A DNA stretch of 64,000 bases from Fremontodendron californicum (taxonomy: Eukaryota; Streptophyta; Magnoliopsida; Malvales; Malvaceae). Positions 12,376 to 23,429 of this stretch are shown here, piece by piece (position 1 is the first letter of the stretch; every line of letters begins with the position of its first letter). The translations under genes and the position numbers were made by a program. The stretch lies in contig JAULJL010000010.1 in the NCBI GenBank assembly GCA_030761205.1, positions 13,301,241 through 13,365,240 on the forward strand, read 5' to 3'. The notes beneath the pieces were generated by a model. The model ran no database searches. It had not been told where the DNA came from and saw nothing but the letters and a program-made list of their open reading frames with translations.

Positions 12376-12821
12376 TGTAGACACTTAATTTTGTCCGAAC
12401 CCTTAAATAAGGTATATTTTTCTTTAATTCCCCAGGTTTCTAGCGATTTCCCCTAATCCTATAGTTTGGTTTTGACACTTTGATTCGGAGGTCAACACTG
12501 AGGTCAACATTGAAAAGTTAAAGTCAAAATCGAAAAAGTCGACTTTTGAAAAATCAAGATCTAAAAGGAGAATTGGATGGTGATGAAGCAAGCTTGATTA
12601 TTGGAGAGCCAAAATTGAAAATTAAAGGCGAAATTGAATAAGGAGAATAAAGAGAAGTGATGGAGGGACAAAATCGAAAGAATCAAAAGTTGAAATTAAA
12701 GGAGGAAAAGCAAAATTGAGTTGACAAAGTGGCTAATTTGAACAAATTAAAGATGATGGAAATAGAATTTAAGACAATTGGATTGGAGAAAGGCGAGATA
12801 GGAGATGAAAATATTGGAATA

Positions 12822-13200
12822 ACTAAATTGAAACTTTAATTTCGAGGGAAATTAAAGGAAAAGATTAAATTGAATGAAATTGAAACTTCAATTTGAGGAA
12901 GAATCAATGAAGGAATGGATTTTAAAATCTCAATTACAAGGAGGATGAAGGGAGGAGCTAATTTTGAAGAAGAATTGAAAATACAATGACTAAATTGAAA
13001 ATTTGAAAGTTCAATTTCTAGGAGAATTATGGAAAAATTCAAATTGAAAGAAATTGAAAGTTCAATTTAAAAGAGAATCAATAAAGGAATGGATTTCAAA
13101 AGATCAATTACAAGGAGAATGAGAGAAGAATCAATTTGAAGAAAAAAATGAAAATGAAGGGACTAAATTGCACAAATTAAAAATTTAGATTTTTAGAGAA
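12822..13200 (+). repeat. Two tandem ~185-bp copies, purine-rich, in the solo LTR
   Basis: The segment ACTAAATTGAAA...AAGTTCAATTT...AGAATCAATGAAGGAATGGATTT...CAATTACAAGGAG is repeated once with substitutions. The surrounding 12480-13720 is strongly purine-rich on the plus strand. The ORF called there on the minus strand is not credible. Confidence 0.7.
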
Positions 13201-14035
13201 TAGTGTAATTGAAAGGAAAATTAGTTTGAAAATAATGGAAGGATGAATAAGAAACAAATGAAAAGTTTAAGGGACATGTGGAATTATCCTAAGGTAAAAG
13301 GGTAGTAAAGTGGAAGAATGTAGGTCATTTTTGGAAAAATGCTAAATAGCATTTTGGTGAATAAATGGGTGACTAGGAGAGAGAGTGAGCAAGAGTTACA
13401 TGACATGGAAAGCCTCGGACGATAAGAATGCTAATTGGAGAGAAAGATTAGGAAAACGGGGACCATAAGAGAGGGGGACCACTTGGAAGAAGAGAGCTTA
13501 GAAGGAGGGACCATTTGGAAAATGAAGAAAACATGACTTTAGCCAAAAACAAGGGGCATTCGGCTAAGGGTATTTGCAAAGGCAGCAGCCTTAATTTCAA
13601 CACCATTCGACCACTCTAAATTCTCTAAGGAAGAAAGGTGTTTTGGGAGGAAAAAAGAAGAAGAAAAGGAAAGGAAGAGAGAAAAAGGGAGAAAGGAGGA
13701 AAGATTGTGGGTTTTGTTCTTGAAAAGCTTACTAGGTAGCTTAATTTCTCTTTTCTTTTCATTATTTTCCATTGATTTCAAGCTTGTTTTCTTGTGTTTT
13801 TCTTAAGATTTGAAGGTTTAAAAAAAAAAAAAATCATAAAACTTCTCTATTCTTCTTTTCTTTTTACCAAAAAAACTACAAGTTTGCAAAATACCCCTTT
13901 GCTTTCCCTATGTTTCCCGCCACCTTGTTCACGATTTTTCCATGTTTTTGCTTCAGGTTTTTCTTATTATTCGATGGATTAAGGTCTATTGTGGTTGGTT
14001 GATGAGCTTTGCTTGGTTTTCTTTCTTAAAATCAA

Positions 14036-14312
14036 AAGGTTATGAGCTTGATGATCTTGGTTCATCCAAGTGATGGTTAGGCCAGATTTACATCCAAGGG
14101 GCCAACCTTTGGTTTTTTTGTTTATCTATGCTTTCTTTCTTATATTTTTTCATCTTCATGTGCATACTTTGCTGGATATGATTTTATTCTGGAGCATTCT
14201 TCATGTTGCATATTTCTCCTTCTCTTTGGAAAAATGATTATGAGCTTGATGACCATGGGTTCCTCCAAGAGATGGTTAGGTCGAATTAACATCCTAGAGG
14301 CCAACCTTGAGC
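14036..14312 (+). repeat. Dispersed direct repeat (~78 bp) in the solo LTR
   Basis: Two copies of TTATGAGCTTGATGA...GATGGTTAGG...GGCCAACCTT begin at about 14039 and 14238, with about 120 bp of unrelated sequence between them. The copies differ at several positions. They lie in the transcribed-leader side of the LTR. Confidence 0.75.
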
Positions 14313-15133
14313 TAATTATTTACTTTGCATTAAAACATGTTTTTAAATGATTTCCAACATATTTTGGTTAGGATTAATTAATGGTTCATAGCCAAAATCT
14401 TGTTTTCCAAAGTGTTAAAAAAACCAATGTTTTAAAGGTTGAACATGGTGATTTTGGGCAACACGAGTCTATGCATTTTTTGTCCAAATAAAAAAAAAAA
14501 AAAAACTGTTTTAACCTCATTTAGTACACCCTTGATTGAACCTAGGGAAAAAAAAAGATTTTTTTGAATTTTTCTTAAGGGTTAAAAAATAGTTAGATAA
14601 AACCAGGTTTTGTATAGCAAAAACGAGCTTAAAACTAGCAAAAGTTTGGATTTTTTACACAAATGGGAGGGGCTGGCCAAGACTCATGGGGGCTGTTTTT
14701 AAGTTGTTTTCTGGTCATTTAAGTTTAAAAAAAATATTTTCATAAACCGGATCATGGCTAGTTAAAACGAGCTTCAAAACCGAGTCAAGATTTGAGTAGT
14801 CTACACTAGGCACCATTCGGCCAAGATGATTTTTTTAAAAGAATTGCATCTTTTTTTTTTCTTGATTTTAAGAAAATGACACTTGCATTAAGGCTCAGTT
14901 AGAGGTATTCGGATGCCAAACAAGGGCATTCGGACATCCCCTCTAATCCGAGCAAAATCCATGCCCGAAAATTCGTTTTTGTCCAAGTTCAACTTAAGTT
15001 TCTTTCAAAGGCATTCGGATATCTCTATAGGTATTCGGATGCCCTCTCTTCAAGAGAGAAACATATTCCGATAATGATCCCGTTTTCATGCATTGCATAT
15101 TTCAAAAAGCGTTTTTCTATATTTATCATAAAA

Positions 15134-15138
15134 ACGTG
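15134..15138. repeat. Target-site duplication ACGTG, left copy
   Basis: ACGTG precedes the inner LTR start TGTAGACAG at 15139 and recurs at 38362-38366 directly after the other inner LTR. This places the full-length Ogre element as a single insertion into the solo LTR. Confidence 0.93.
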
Positions 15139-15969
15139 TGTAGACAGCTAATTTTGTCCGGGCCCCCTAAACCAGGTAAATTATTCCTTGTCCTTTTTAG
15201 AATGCAGAAAATCTCTTCTCAACCTGCGGATGGTACTCCAAGACTTTGTTTAGGAGGTCAGCATGAAAAGTCAATCAAAAAAAGTCAACCTCAAAAAAGT
15301 CAACCTCAAAAAGTCAACCCCTAAAAAAGTCAACCCTTAATCAAAATCAAGATTTGAAGTTGAATTGAACAATGGTGAAAGAATTTTGATGATTCGAGGT
15401 CTACGACGAGAGATATAGTGTTCGAAAGATGGGTAATGGAAAATGAGTGAAAAGGAAACCCTAATTCGGTAAATTTGAGGAAAAGTGCTTAAACGATCAA
15501 ATTGGTCAAAATTAGAGGTTCCAAATGGAATATAATCAATGACTATCGGTATTGGAAAGGCCAATTGGAAGCAAAACCAAAGGAAAAGTCAATTCGGAAG
15601 AAAAACCGAAAATTAGGGTTTTTGGCGAATTTTGCAAAATTGGGGAAAACTGCAAAGATGGCCCGATTCGGTAAAATTGAAGCCGCTAATTGATGAAGAG
15701 TGAGTAAACAAAGATAGCCCAAGGCTTAGTTTGAAAGAATTCCGGGAAAAAAGCCGGTTGGATGAAAAATGGAAAAACGAGGAAATTCTCGATATTGGAA
15801 AAAGAAAAAATCAAATCGGGGGGGAGGGGAGGGGAGGGGAATTTGATCGTAAAAGTTGGGAATTTTCGGACTAACTCCAATTCAATATATAACAAAAGCA
15901 ATGGAAAAAGAAAATCTAGAAATCGGACTCGTTTTGAGTAAAATCGAGGTTTTGGGGGTTAAAGGGCAA

Positions 15970-16530
15970 TCTTGGAAAATCCGGGAAAAATAGGAAATGA
16001 GCTTGGAAAATTATGAAAACCTCCAGATCTTAGTTTTATGTCATTTGGAAGAGATCGGGAAAGAAAAATATGGAATTGGAACTTATTTGAAAAATGGCAA
16101 AGTTTGGGTGCACTAAGCTGAAATTCCAGAAGAAAATTCCAGGAAAAATAGGAAACGAGCTCAAACAATTATAAAAACTTCCAGAACTAAGTTTTATATT
16201 ATTTTTAAGGTATTGGAGAAGAAAAATCTGGAATCGGAACTGAAATGAAAAATGGCAGAGTTCGGGTGCACTAAGTTGAAATTCCAGAAGATAATTTTGG
16301 AAAAAATAGGAAACGAGCTTAGAAAAATACCAAAACTTCCAGATCTCAATTTTATATTATTTGGAAGATATTGGTGAAGATAAATCTAGAATCGGAGCTC
16401 AAATGAAAAATGACAAAATTTGGGAGGCACCAATCCGCACTTTTAAAGAAAATTCTGGGGAAAATAGGAAACGAGCTCGAAATTTTTTGAAAACTTTCAG
16501 AATTGAGTTTTATATTGATTAGGAGGTATT
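15970..16530 (+). repeat. Four tandem ~160-bp repeats in the 5' LTR
   Basis: Copies begin near 15982, 16140, 16301 and 16459. Each carries AAATAGGAAA(T/C)GAGCT, a stretch around CTTCCAGA and AGTTTTATATTATTTGGAAG. The matching array in the 3' LTR lies at about 34200-34750, and a reverse-oriented relative is at 46260-46690. Confidence 0.85.
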
Positions 16531-16975
16531 GGAAAAAGAAAATCTGGATTTGGGGTCCGTTTTCAATTTAATTAAGTTTAGGGGCTAAAGTGCAATTTTA
16601 TCGAAAAACCGAAAAGGGCCATTTTTATAATTTAAAAAATAGAGAAGCTGCTGGAATTTTTAAGGCCATTCGGCCAGTCCATGAAGAAGAGGAGGATTTG
16701 CTGATTCTCTCTTCCAAGGGCCAAAATTGGATAGCAAGGTGGTTTTTTTATTTGATTGAGCCCTTGTGATCATGCCAAGTGGCCAAATGGATGAAGAGAA
16801 AGGACGAGCACATTATGGTTAGGATTCTTGGACAGCTGGTTACGGTTAGGGGCTGATTACTTCATCCTATGATTGCAAATTCACATTTTTATCATCTTTG
16901 ATTAGTAGCCTTTGGATCTCGCTAGCTAGAAAAAAATCACAACATTATGACAACATAAGTGACCATTCGACTGCC

Positions 16976-16982
16976 TATAAAT
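16976..16982 (+). promoter_or_regulatory. Putative TATA box of the Ogre LTR promoter
   Basis: CTGCCTATAAATGATAGG is the clearest TATA motif in the LTR and is conserved at 35202-35208 in the other LTR (CTGCCTATAAATGGGAGG). Position about 1.8 kb into a 5-kb LTR is plausible for the U3/R border. Confidence 0.6.
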
Positions 16983-19900
16983 GATAGGGGTTTTTCATTT
17001 TTTTAGGAGGTCTTTTGGCTGATAATTTCATGTATAATCAATAGTAAATTGGTAGAAAAGCAAAGAAAATTTTTGAAGAAAAGCAAGCTTGAAAGATAGC
17101 TTTGAAAGGTAGCCTTTTGGCACCTATCTCTTGCATTTTTCTATCTTTTTCTATGCTGATTTGCTTATTTTCCATGTGATTTCTTATTATTTTCTTATGA
17201 AATAAAAGTTTTCAAAGCTTTCTTTTAAGGCTCCTATCTTCTGTTTTCATAAAAAATATCAAAAACATTTTTTTCACTACATTTTTACTAATGGTTGAAT
17301 TCCTCTTTTTGAGTATGATTGTCTTGTGTTTGATTTTATTCCTATGTTGGTTGTGGTAGGTTAGTTTGTTTTGATGATTTAGCTTTCTACAATAATCAAA
17401 ATATGGAGCTCATTTCTATTTTCTTTACTTACTTACTCTTAATTTTCTATTTTTATTATTCATTTTTATGTTTGCTTTCTTTATTCACTAACTTTAATTT
17501 TCTGTTTTTGCTATACCAAGTCATTCATGTTTTGCATTATTACCATACCATATGTTTGTGTATTTGCTTAGCCATATCTTTGCATTTTCATCATGATTAT
17601 TTGGCTACCATGCTTTCATTCATGTATAGCATGTTTGTGTTATTGCCTTGCCATATTCTCACATTTCAAGATGACCATTCGGCTGCCATGTTATTTTTGC
17701 TTTGTGTATTTGCATTTTCATCATGATTATTTGGCTACCATGTTTTCATTCATGCTTTGCATCATTATGCCATGTTAATGTGTATCTGTTATGCCATATT
17801 CTTGCATTATTATTATGTTCATTTGGTCATTATATGTTCATGTTACTTCCATGCATATTTACATGTCATATTATTGCATTAGGTCATCATTTATTGCCAT
17901 GCATATTTCTATCTATATTAGGTCTTAGGTTATCATTTTATAGCCATGCATATTTCTATGTCATATTATTACATTAGATCATATTACATTGCCATGCATT
18001 TCCTATGTCATTTTAGGCATTAGGTTGTCATTTTATGCCATGCACATTTCATGACATATTAGGCATTAAGTTATCATTCTATGCCATGCATATTTCCTAT
18101 GTCATTTTAGGCATTAGGTCATCTTTTATCCTTGTACATTTTCATGTCATTTAGGCATTAGGTCATGCATTTAACTTGCTGTTTGTACATGCATTTCATT
18201 TCATCCCATTTGATTTTTGACTTAAGCCAATCAATGACTCAAAGCCAAGCTCTCATGAGCATGATTGTGGAAAATTAAGATTTGTACAAATTGGATTTTC
18301 TACCTTTGTGATTTTTTTTCATTAGGAAATCCTTGTCCAAATATTTAAAAAAATTTATCATTGGTTATAGGATCTTATAGGAGTCTCTACTATTTTTATT
18401 CTGATTTTTGGATTTTTATCAAAGGTTTAAAAATACTTTTTAATTAAATAGTTTTTTACCCAGTGTTCTATATTTTATGAATTTTTGGGTAGGTCATCCT
18501 TAGTCCAAAAATTAAGCTGATTTTTTTTATATTGAGGTCGGCATGTTCTAAGTCTCCCATAATGTTTTTAGATTTTTTTGAAAATGTTTAAATAGGTAAA
18601 CAAATCACATTTAAAACTAGTCAGAAAAGTCAGATTTGTTTTCAAGAAGAAAATAATTTTCTGTTTTGGTTCAGGCATTAAGAGGGGGCTTTTTTAGAAC
18701 CATACCTACTGTTTTAGGTGAATTTATAAATCATTTTAATCATAGAATTTGATTTTATAAAAGTCGGGTCAAGGGTGGTCAAACTCGGGTTTTCAAAGTT
18801 AGAAAAATAGAGCCTTTTTAAAAAGGGGTTTCGGCCATAGTGCCATTTTCATCCAAAAATTTTCAAATTGTTTTCAATCCAATCACAAAGTATTTTTGAT
18901 TTAGATAAATCTGATGTAAGTCTTTTCCTAAGGTAGTCGGATATCTTTTTAAGTGTATGAATGTCCTTATTTAAAGAAAAAAAAATACACTTTTATGCAT
19001 TGCATTTTCTATGTTCATGCATATCTATGATATATAATTTTTGCTATGAATATTCTATAGTGATGTTATTGTTTTGATTTAGATTTAGATTTAGATTACA
19101 TGGTGTTGTCATGGTGTTTACATGGTTATGGATATTCTATGTTATTCTATGCTTTTTACTTAGTCATTAATTATTTTTCCATATATTTAGGGTTTATTAT
19201 GTTCATGCTTTGTTTATTTTATTTACATGCATGTTTCATGATAATGTTATTTTATGTTTCATATCATGTCATGTTATTAATTCTATTGCTATGTCATTTA
19301 AATTATGCCATGTCATTTAGATTATATCATGTCATTTAGATTTTGCCATGTCATTTAGATTAGATCATGTCATCAAGATTCTACCATGTTATTTAGATTA
19401 TGCTATGTCATCTAGATTTTGTTATGTCATCTTTTGCCATGTTATACATGTTCATATTCATCTTTTTAAAAATGTTTTTAATAAAGATAATGATTTTGAA
19501 TAAAAAATAAAGATATTCCCGAGTTAAAATAATTCATGAGTTCTCTACCAGGTTTGCTGAGGAGGATATCATCAATTATCATTAATAAAGGAATATCTTT
19601 CTTTCAAAAAATGAAAATGATATGGATATTTTCCAAATAAATGAAAAAATTTATATTTTACCAGGTTTGCTAGAAAATATAGGAAAATTTTTAATTAATA
19701 AATTCCGGATCATTTTCGACTAAAAATGGAATTATTTTTCTTTAATATGGGAATTATTTTAAAATGCTAATTTCAAAACCGAATTTTTACCGAGACTCGA
19801 GATAACACACGATTAATAAGGTATCGTTTTATAGGGCATTGTGGGGGTGCTAATCCTTCCCCGAACGTAACTGACTCTCGAACCCCTTTTTTTTGTTTTC

Positions 19901-20166
19901 TCTGGTTTAAAATCGCAGACTTCGAAATTGGTTTTAAAAATGTTTTAATTAATTTTAAAATATTTTATAAAATCGGTTTTAATAGGTGGCCGATCACACC
20001 TAGCCAAAAAAGATTGATGGTGACTCCATTTCTTTTTCGAGGTTGTTTTCAAGCCCTCATTTTATCTCAAGAGGAATTAAGTCATCTTTTCCTCTGTTAC
20101 CCCAATGTCACACTTAACAAGTAATATCTCGCAATGGGACTAGTTATTTTTTAGGTTGTGACAGCT

Positions 20167-20182
20167 TGGCGACTCCACTGGG
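20167..20182 (+). other. Primer-binding site, Ogre type (probably tRNA-Arg)
   Basis: TTGGCGACTCCACTGGG begins 3 bases after the LTR end. A TGGCGACTC-type site is characteristic of Tat/Ogre elements and is usually assigned to tRNA-Arg. The assignment to a particular tRNA is from family knowledge. Confidence 0.85.
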
Positions 20183-21089
20183 TATATTTAGAGAGTCAGG
20201 CCTAGAATTAGTCGTGTGTTATCAAAATCTCGGTTTTGTTGGTTTTTATTCGATATTTAATTTTAATTCCCATATTTTCAATAATAAGGAGAATTTTGAA
20301 AATAATAAAATGTTTTTGAATATGTCCATACTCATTTGCATGTATATTATTATTGTTCTCTTGTTATTTTGTTGCGTATAATTGTTCTTTGCTTAACTGA
20401 TGCTTTATGTTGTTTAATTTTGTTGGGATACTTAGGATAAGGGGTGTAGAATAGGTGGTGAAAGGTTTGTTTTCCTCCTCACATACTACACGTGCATTTG
20501 CATATCATGAGCCTTATACCCGGGTTCCGTCCTTTTAGGTGGGAGCAAAGTAACTAGGCCTTCGTGATTAACAATCTGCATGGGCTAGTGAAACACTTCC
20601 GGAGTACTAGAATACCTACACCTTCGTGCTTAACAATCCGCATGGGCTAGGGAAATATACTCTAACGAATTGAACCCGCTTTTATCGGGGTGCCTTACTA
20701 GCCTTCACCGACGACAGTGAGGAACAATTCGGGGTTTTTAGAACTAATTCTCCTTCATATAGTGGACCTAGGCGAGCCATGGCGAATCTCTATTAGATAT
20801 CCCGAAGCTAAGAACACATGGAGGAATATTTCCAATCCTTTTACCCTCTATTCTACATTCCGAATAAGTTTACCTTTGTAAATCTGGCGATGATGAACGC
20901 ACCTCACACCGCCCATAATAAGTTTTGATGTTCTGTCCCAGGGTGTTATAATGCCGAAATTTTGTTGGCATCCTCAAGGATAATTATTGGTTTGAATCAT
21001 ATGTTATTTTTTTATATTATTTGAATTTATTTCCTTTACTAATTCATTTACTTTCTTTTTTTCATGCATTCTTGTCATCATTGTTACAC
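20183..21089 (+). other. Leader between primer site and ORF1
   Basis: This 0.9-kb stretch has no credible coding frame. It includes two similar ~45-bp pieces around GGCCTTCGTGATTAACAATCTGCATGGGC (20560-20660), consistent with an untranslated leader. Confidence 0.6.
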
Positions 21090-22950
21090 ATGGAACGTTA
21101 TTGGTCTCGGGGTAATATTCAACCAAAAGGGCTTTCATGGAAGGTCAGTGTACCTCAGTGGTCGAAAAATATTTAGTGGTGAGGAAACAATCCGATGAGA
21201 GTCAGCAGGATAATGGGGATTGTTTGAAAGTGGGATATGTATCAGTATTGCTAGCCAAAGTTGATCTTACTATCCAAAAAAATGATCTCCGTGGGTTGAT
21301 AGATATATGGAATCAATGGGACATAGAAGAAAGAGAAGCCTTTACTCAGATTTATGGGGACGTAGCACTGTTAATTCCAATCAAGGTAAGTGGTGAGTTA
21401 ATACGGGCCGTGGTGCAATTTTGGAATCCCGCCTATCGATGCTTCACTTTCAACCGAGAGGATATGACTCCGACCATCGAATAATATTCGACTTTGTTGC
21501 ATATTGAGAATGTCATTCTGGATCGTATTTACTTGAAAGATACAAAGATGCCAGTTTTCAAGAGAAAGGTGTCCACAATTCTGGGGGTGGAAAAAAATTG
21601 GGTCGAAACCCACGTTGTCCGAAAGGGAGCAAACAATTGCATATCATGGGATATTCTATGGGCTTTAATCCATAGTCATTCTAGTAAGGAGACAGCTAGA
21701 AACATTTTTGCCATGGCTATCTATGGGTTAGTTGTCTTCCCGAAGACATTGGGATATGTGGATGTGGCAACATTTGATCTTTTCAAGAGGTTAGAGCAGA
21801 GGATAAACCCAACCCCAACGATCATAGCAGAAACAATCCGATCCTTGAATTTCTATAGACGAGGAGGGAAAAGGCGTTTCATGGGTTGTGCACAGCCATA
21901 TGGATTCAGAGCCACTTTTGGAAGCAAGAAAATTTTCCCCTTCGCCCGTATTGGAAGTCTTTTGCACCAATCAGTGAATTTCTTAAGAGGGATGGCCCAA
22001 AGATAGGACCAAAGAACAGTTGATCGACATATTCCAAAATGTCAAGACCGAGATGAAAATTTGGAGGGCTCCATGGATAGCTCCTATGCCGATGCTGTAC
22101 AAGTGTGGGGATAAAGCATGTGTTCCATTATTAAGAGTATGGGGAGGTATGAGTTATGCGCCACTGATGGTGCTAAGGCAATTAGAATCTCGTCACTTTA
22201 CTTCTACGACCCACAATCTTAATGAGTTAGAATTTGCCTATGGAGAGGACGGGTACTCGGGAAAAGTGCGCAAGATTATAGTGGCGTGGAAGAAAACTTA
22301 TTGGGTAGAGGTGGCTCGATATGCCAACATTGTCACACCCGACTACATGTATGGAGAGACAAAAGGATTAATGATAGACTAGTGGCACCCGATGGAAGGG
22401 ATATCTCATTGACAGATCTACGACCGGAAGAAGTACCATCGGATTTAGAAATCGCGAAGTTGAAATTTGAGAAAGAAGAAACCCAAATGAACAAAGAGAT
22501 TGCCTGACTCCAAGAAGAGATCGATGATTTGAAGACTAAGGAATCAATTCGGGAAAGAGAAATGGAAAAGGTCAAGAGAGAAAGGTATACGGTCAGGGGT
22601 GATCTCGAGGAACTACACTTGGAAAACAAAAGGTCCTGTTTCGAGCTAAAATATGAAGGGACTGTCAAGCCTTCTATGGTATGGGAGAAAGAAGTCGACT
22701 ACCTCAGAAAAGAGAATGACTACTGGAAAGAGAGAGTGAAATAAGAGGAAGCCCGGGCCGACAGACTTGAGGAAGAGAACAAGCTAGGGAAAGCTCACAT
22801 ACTGTTGTTTCTGTTGAGTTATTGAGATGTCAGTTGGAGAATGAAAGATTACGGGCCAGATTGAAAGGCAAGGCAATCAAAAGGGGGACTGTAAAGGAAA
22901 GTCCGAGATCCGGGGAGGACATTTTAAGACCATCATATTGTAATGACACT
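21090..22950 (+). pseudogene. Ogre ORF1 protein (DUF7745-like with coiled-coil tail), broken
   Basis: ATG at 21090 opens MERYWSRGNIQPKGLSW, the start I recognise for the upstream ORF of Tat/Ogre elements. The reading then shifts frame near 21170. Conserved blocks follow: WNPAYRCFTFNREDM (about 21420), FAMAIYGLVVFPKTLGYVDVA (about 21700), ETIRSLNFYRRGGKRRFMGCAQ (about 21830), WRAPWIAPMPMLYKCGD (about 22060) and YAPLMVLRQLESRHF (about 22160). The tail (22440-22800) is rich in Glu, Lys and Leu with heptad-like spacing, probably a coiled coil. Breaks include TAA at 21482, a frameshift near 21900-22000 and TGA at 22506 (probably from CGA). The function of this ORF is unknown in the family. Confidence 0.8.
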
Positions 22951-23429
22951 TAGGTAGAAAGGAATAGATGGGCAAACTGTTGGATTGCCTTAGGACATGA
23001 TCTTGTTATTTTATGCTTCATGTATTTAATTTCAAAAATCAATGGAAGACCGTTTGGTTGAAATTATCCCGGGGCCAATACTTTCAAATTCATTCATACA
23101 TTTATTCATATTTATAATCATTCATTTATTCATTCCTTTATATATTTATTCATTCATACCTTTATTCACATTCATACTTAGTTATTCATTTTTTCCATTA
23201 TATATTCATTTATTCATACATTTATTAATATTCATGTACTTAGTCATTTATTTATTCATTCCATTTTTCATTCATTCATACTCAGTCATTCATTCATTTA
23301 TAATAAAACAAAAAGAATGTGTCAACAAGTTCTAATCCATGGTTTTTTAAACTTAAGGTAAAAATTGAACGTCCTCCGAAAGAACCAGATTTTCAGTGCC
23401 GTTATAATACCGGATCTTAGGCTAGAATT
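22951..23429 (+). other. Spacer between ORF1 and gag
   Basis: Non-coding spacer holding a low-complexity run rich in ATTCATTT-type units at 23084-23305. The open frame across it (23042-23335) is a repeat translation of Ile, Phe, Leu and His and is not a gene. Confidence 0.75.

Larger units (their letters stand above)
15139..20163 (+). repeat. 5' LTR of the Ogre element
   Basis: The 5025-bp LTR starts TGTAGACAGCTAATTTTGTCC and ends AGGTTGTGACA. It matches 33385-38361 nearly base for base over long blocks, with many single-base differences, so the insertion is not recent. It contains an array with a ~160-bp period (15970-16530), a TATA box (16976-16982), a degenerate CATGCATAT/GGCATTAGGTCAT region (17560-18180) and short ATGTCATTTAGATT repeats (19280-19445). 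The hydrophobic open frames at 17403-17977 and 19100-19339 are by-products of these T-rich repeats. Confidence 0.95.

Noticed and set aside
13539..13982. Ser/Phe-rich ORFs in the solo LTR
   Set aside because: Translations of purine- or pyrimidine-rich LTR sequence with no homologous content.
17403..17977. Hydrophobic ORFs resembling membrane proteins (also 35931-36206, 19100-19339, 37321-37560)
   Set aside because: They lie in T-rich CATG-type repeats of the LTR, overlap in several frames and occur in both LTRs.
23042..23335. ORF rich in Ile, Phe, His and Leu
   Set aside because: Translation of ATTCATTT-type low-complexity DNA.
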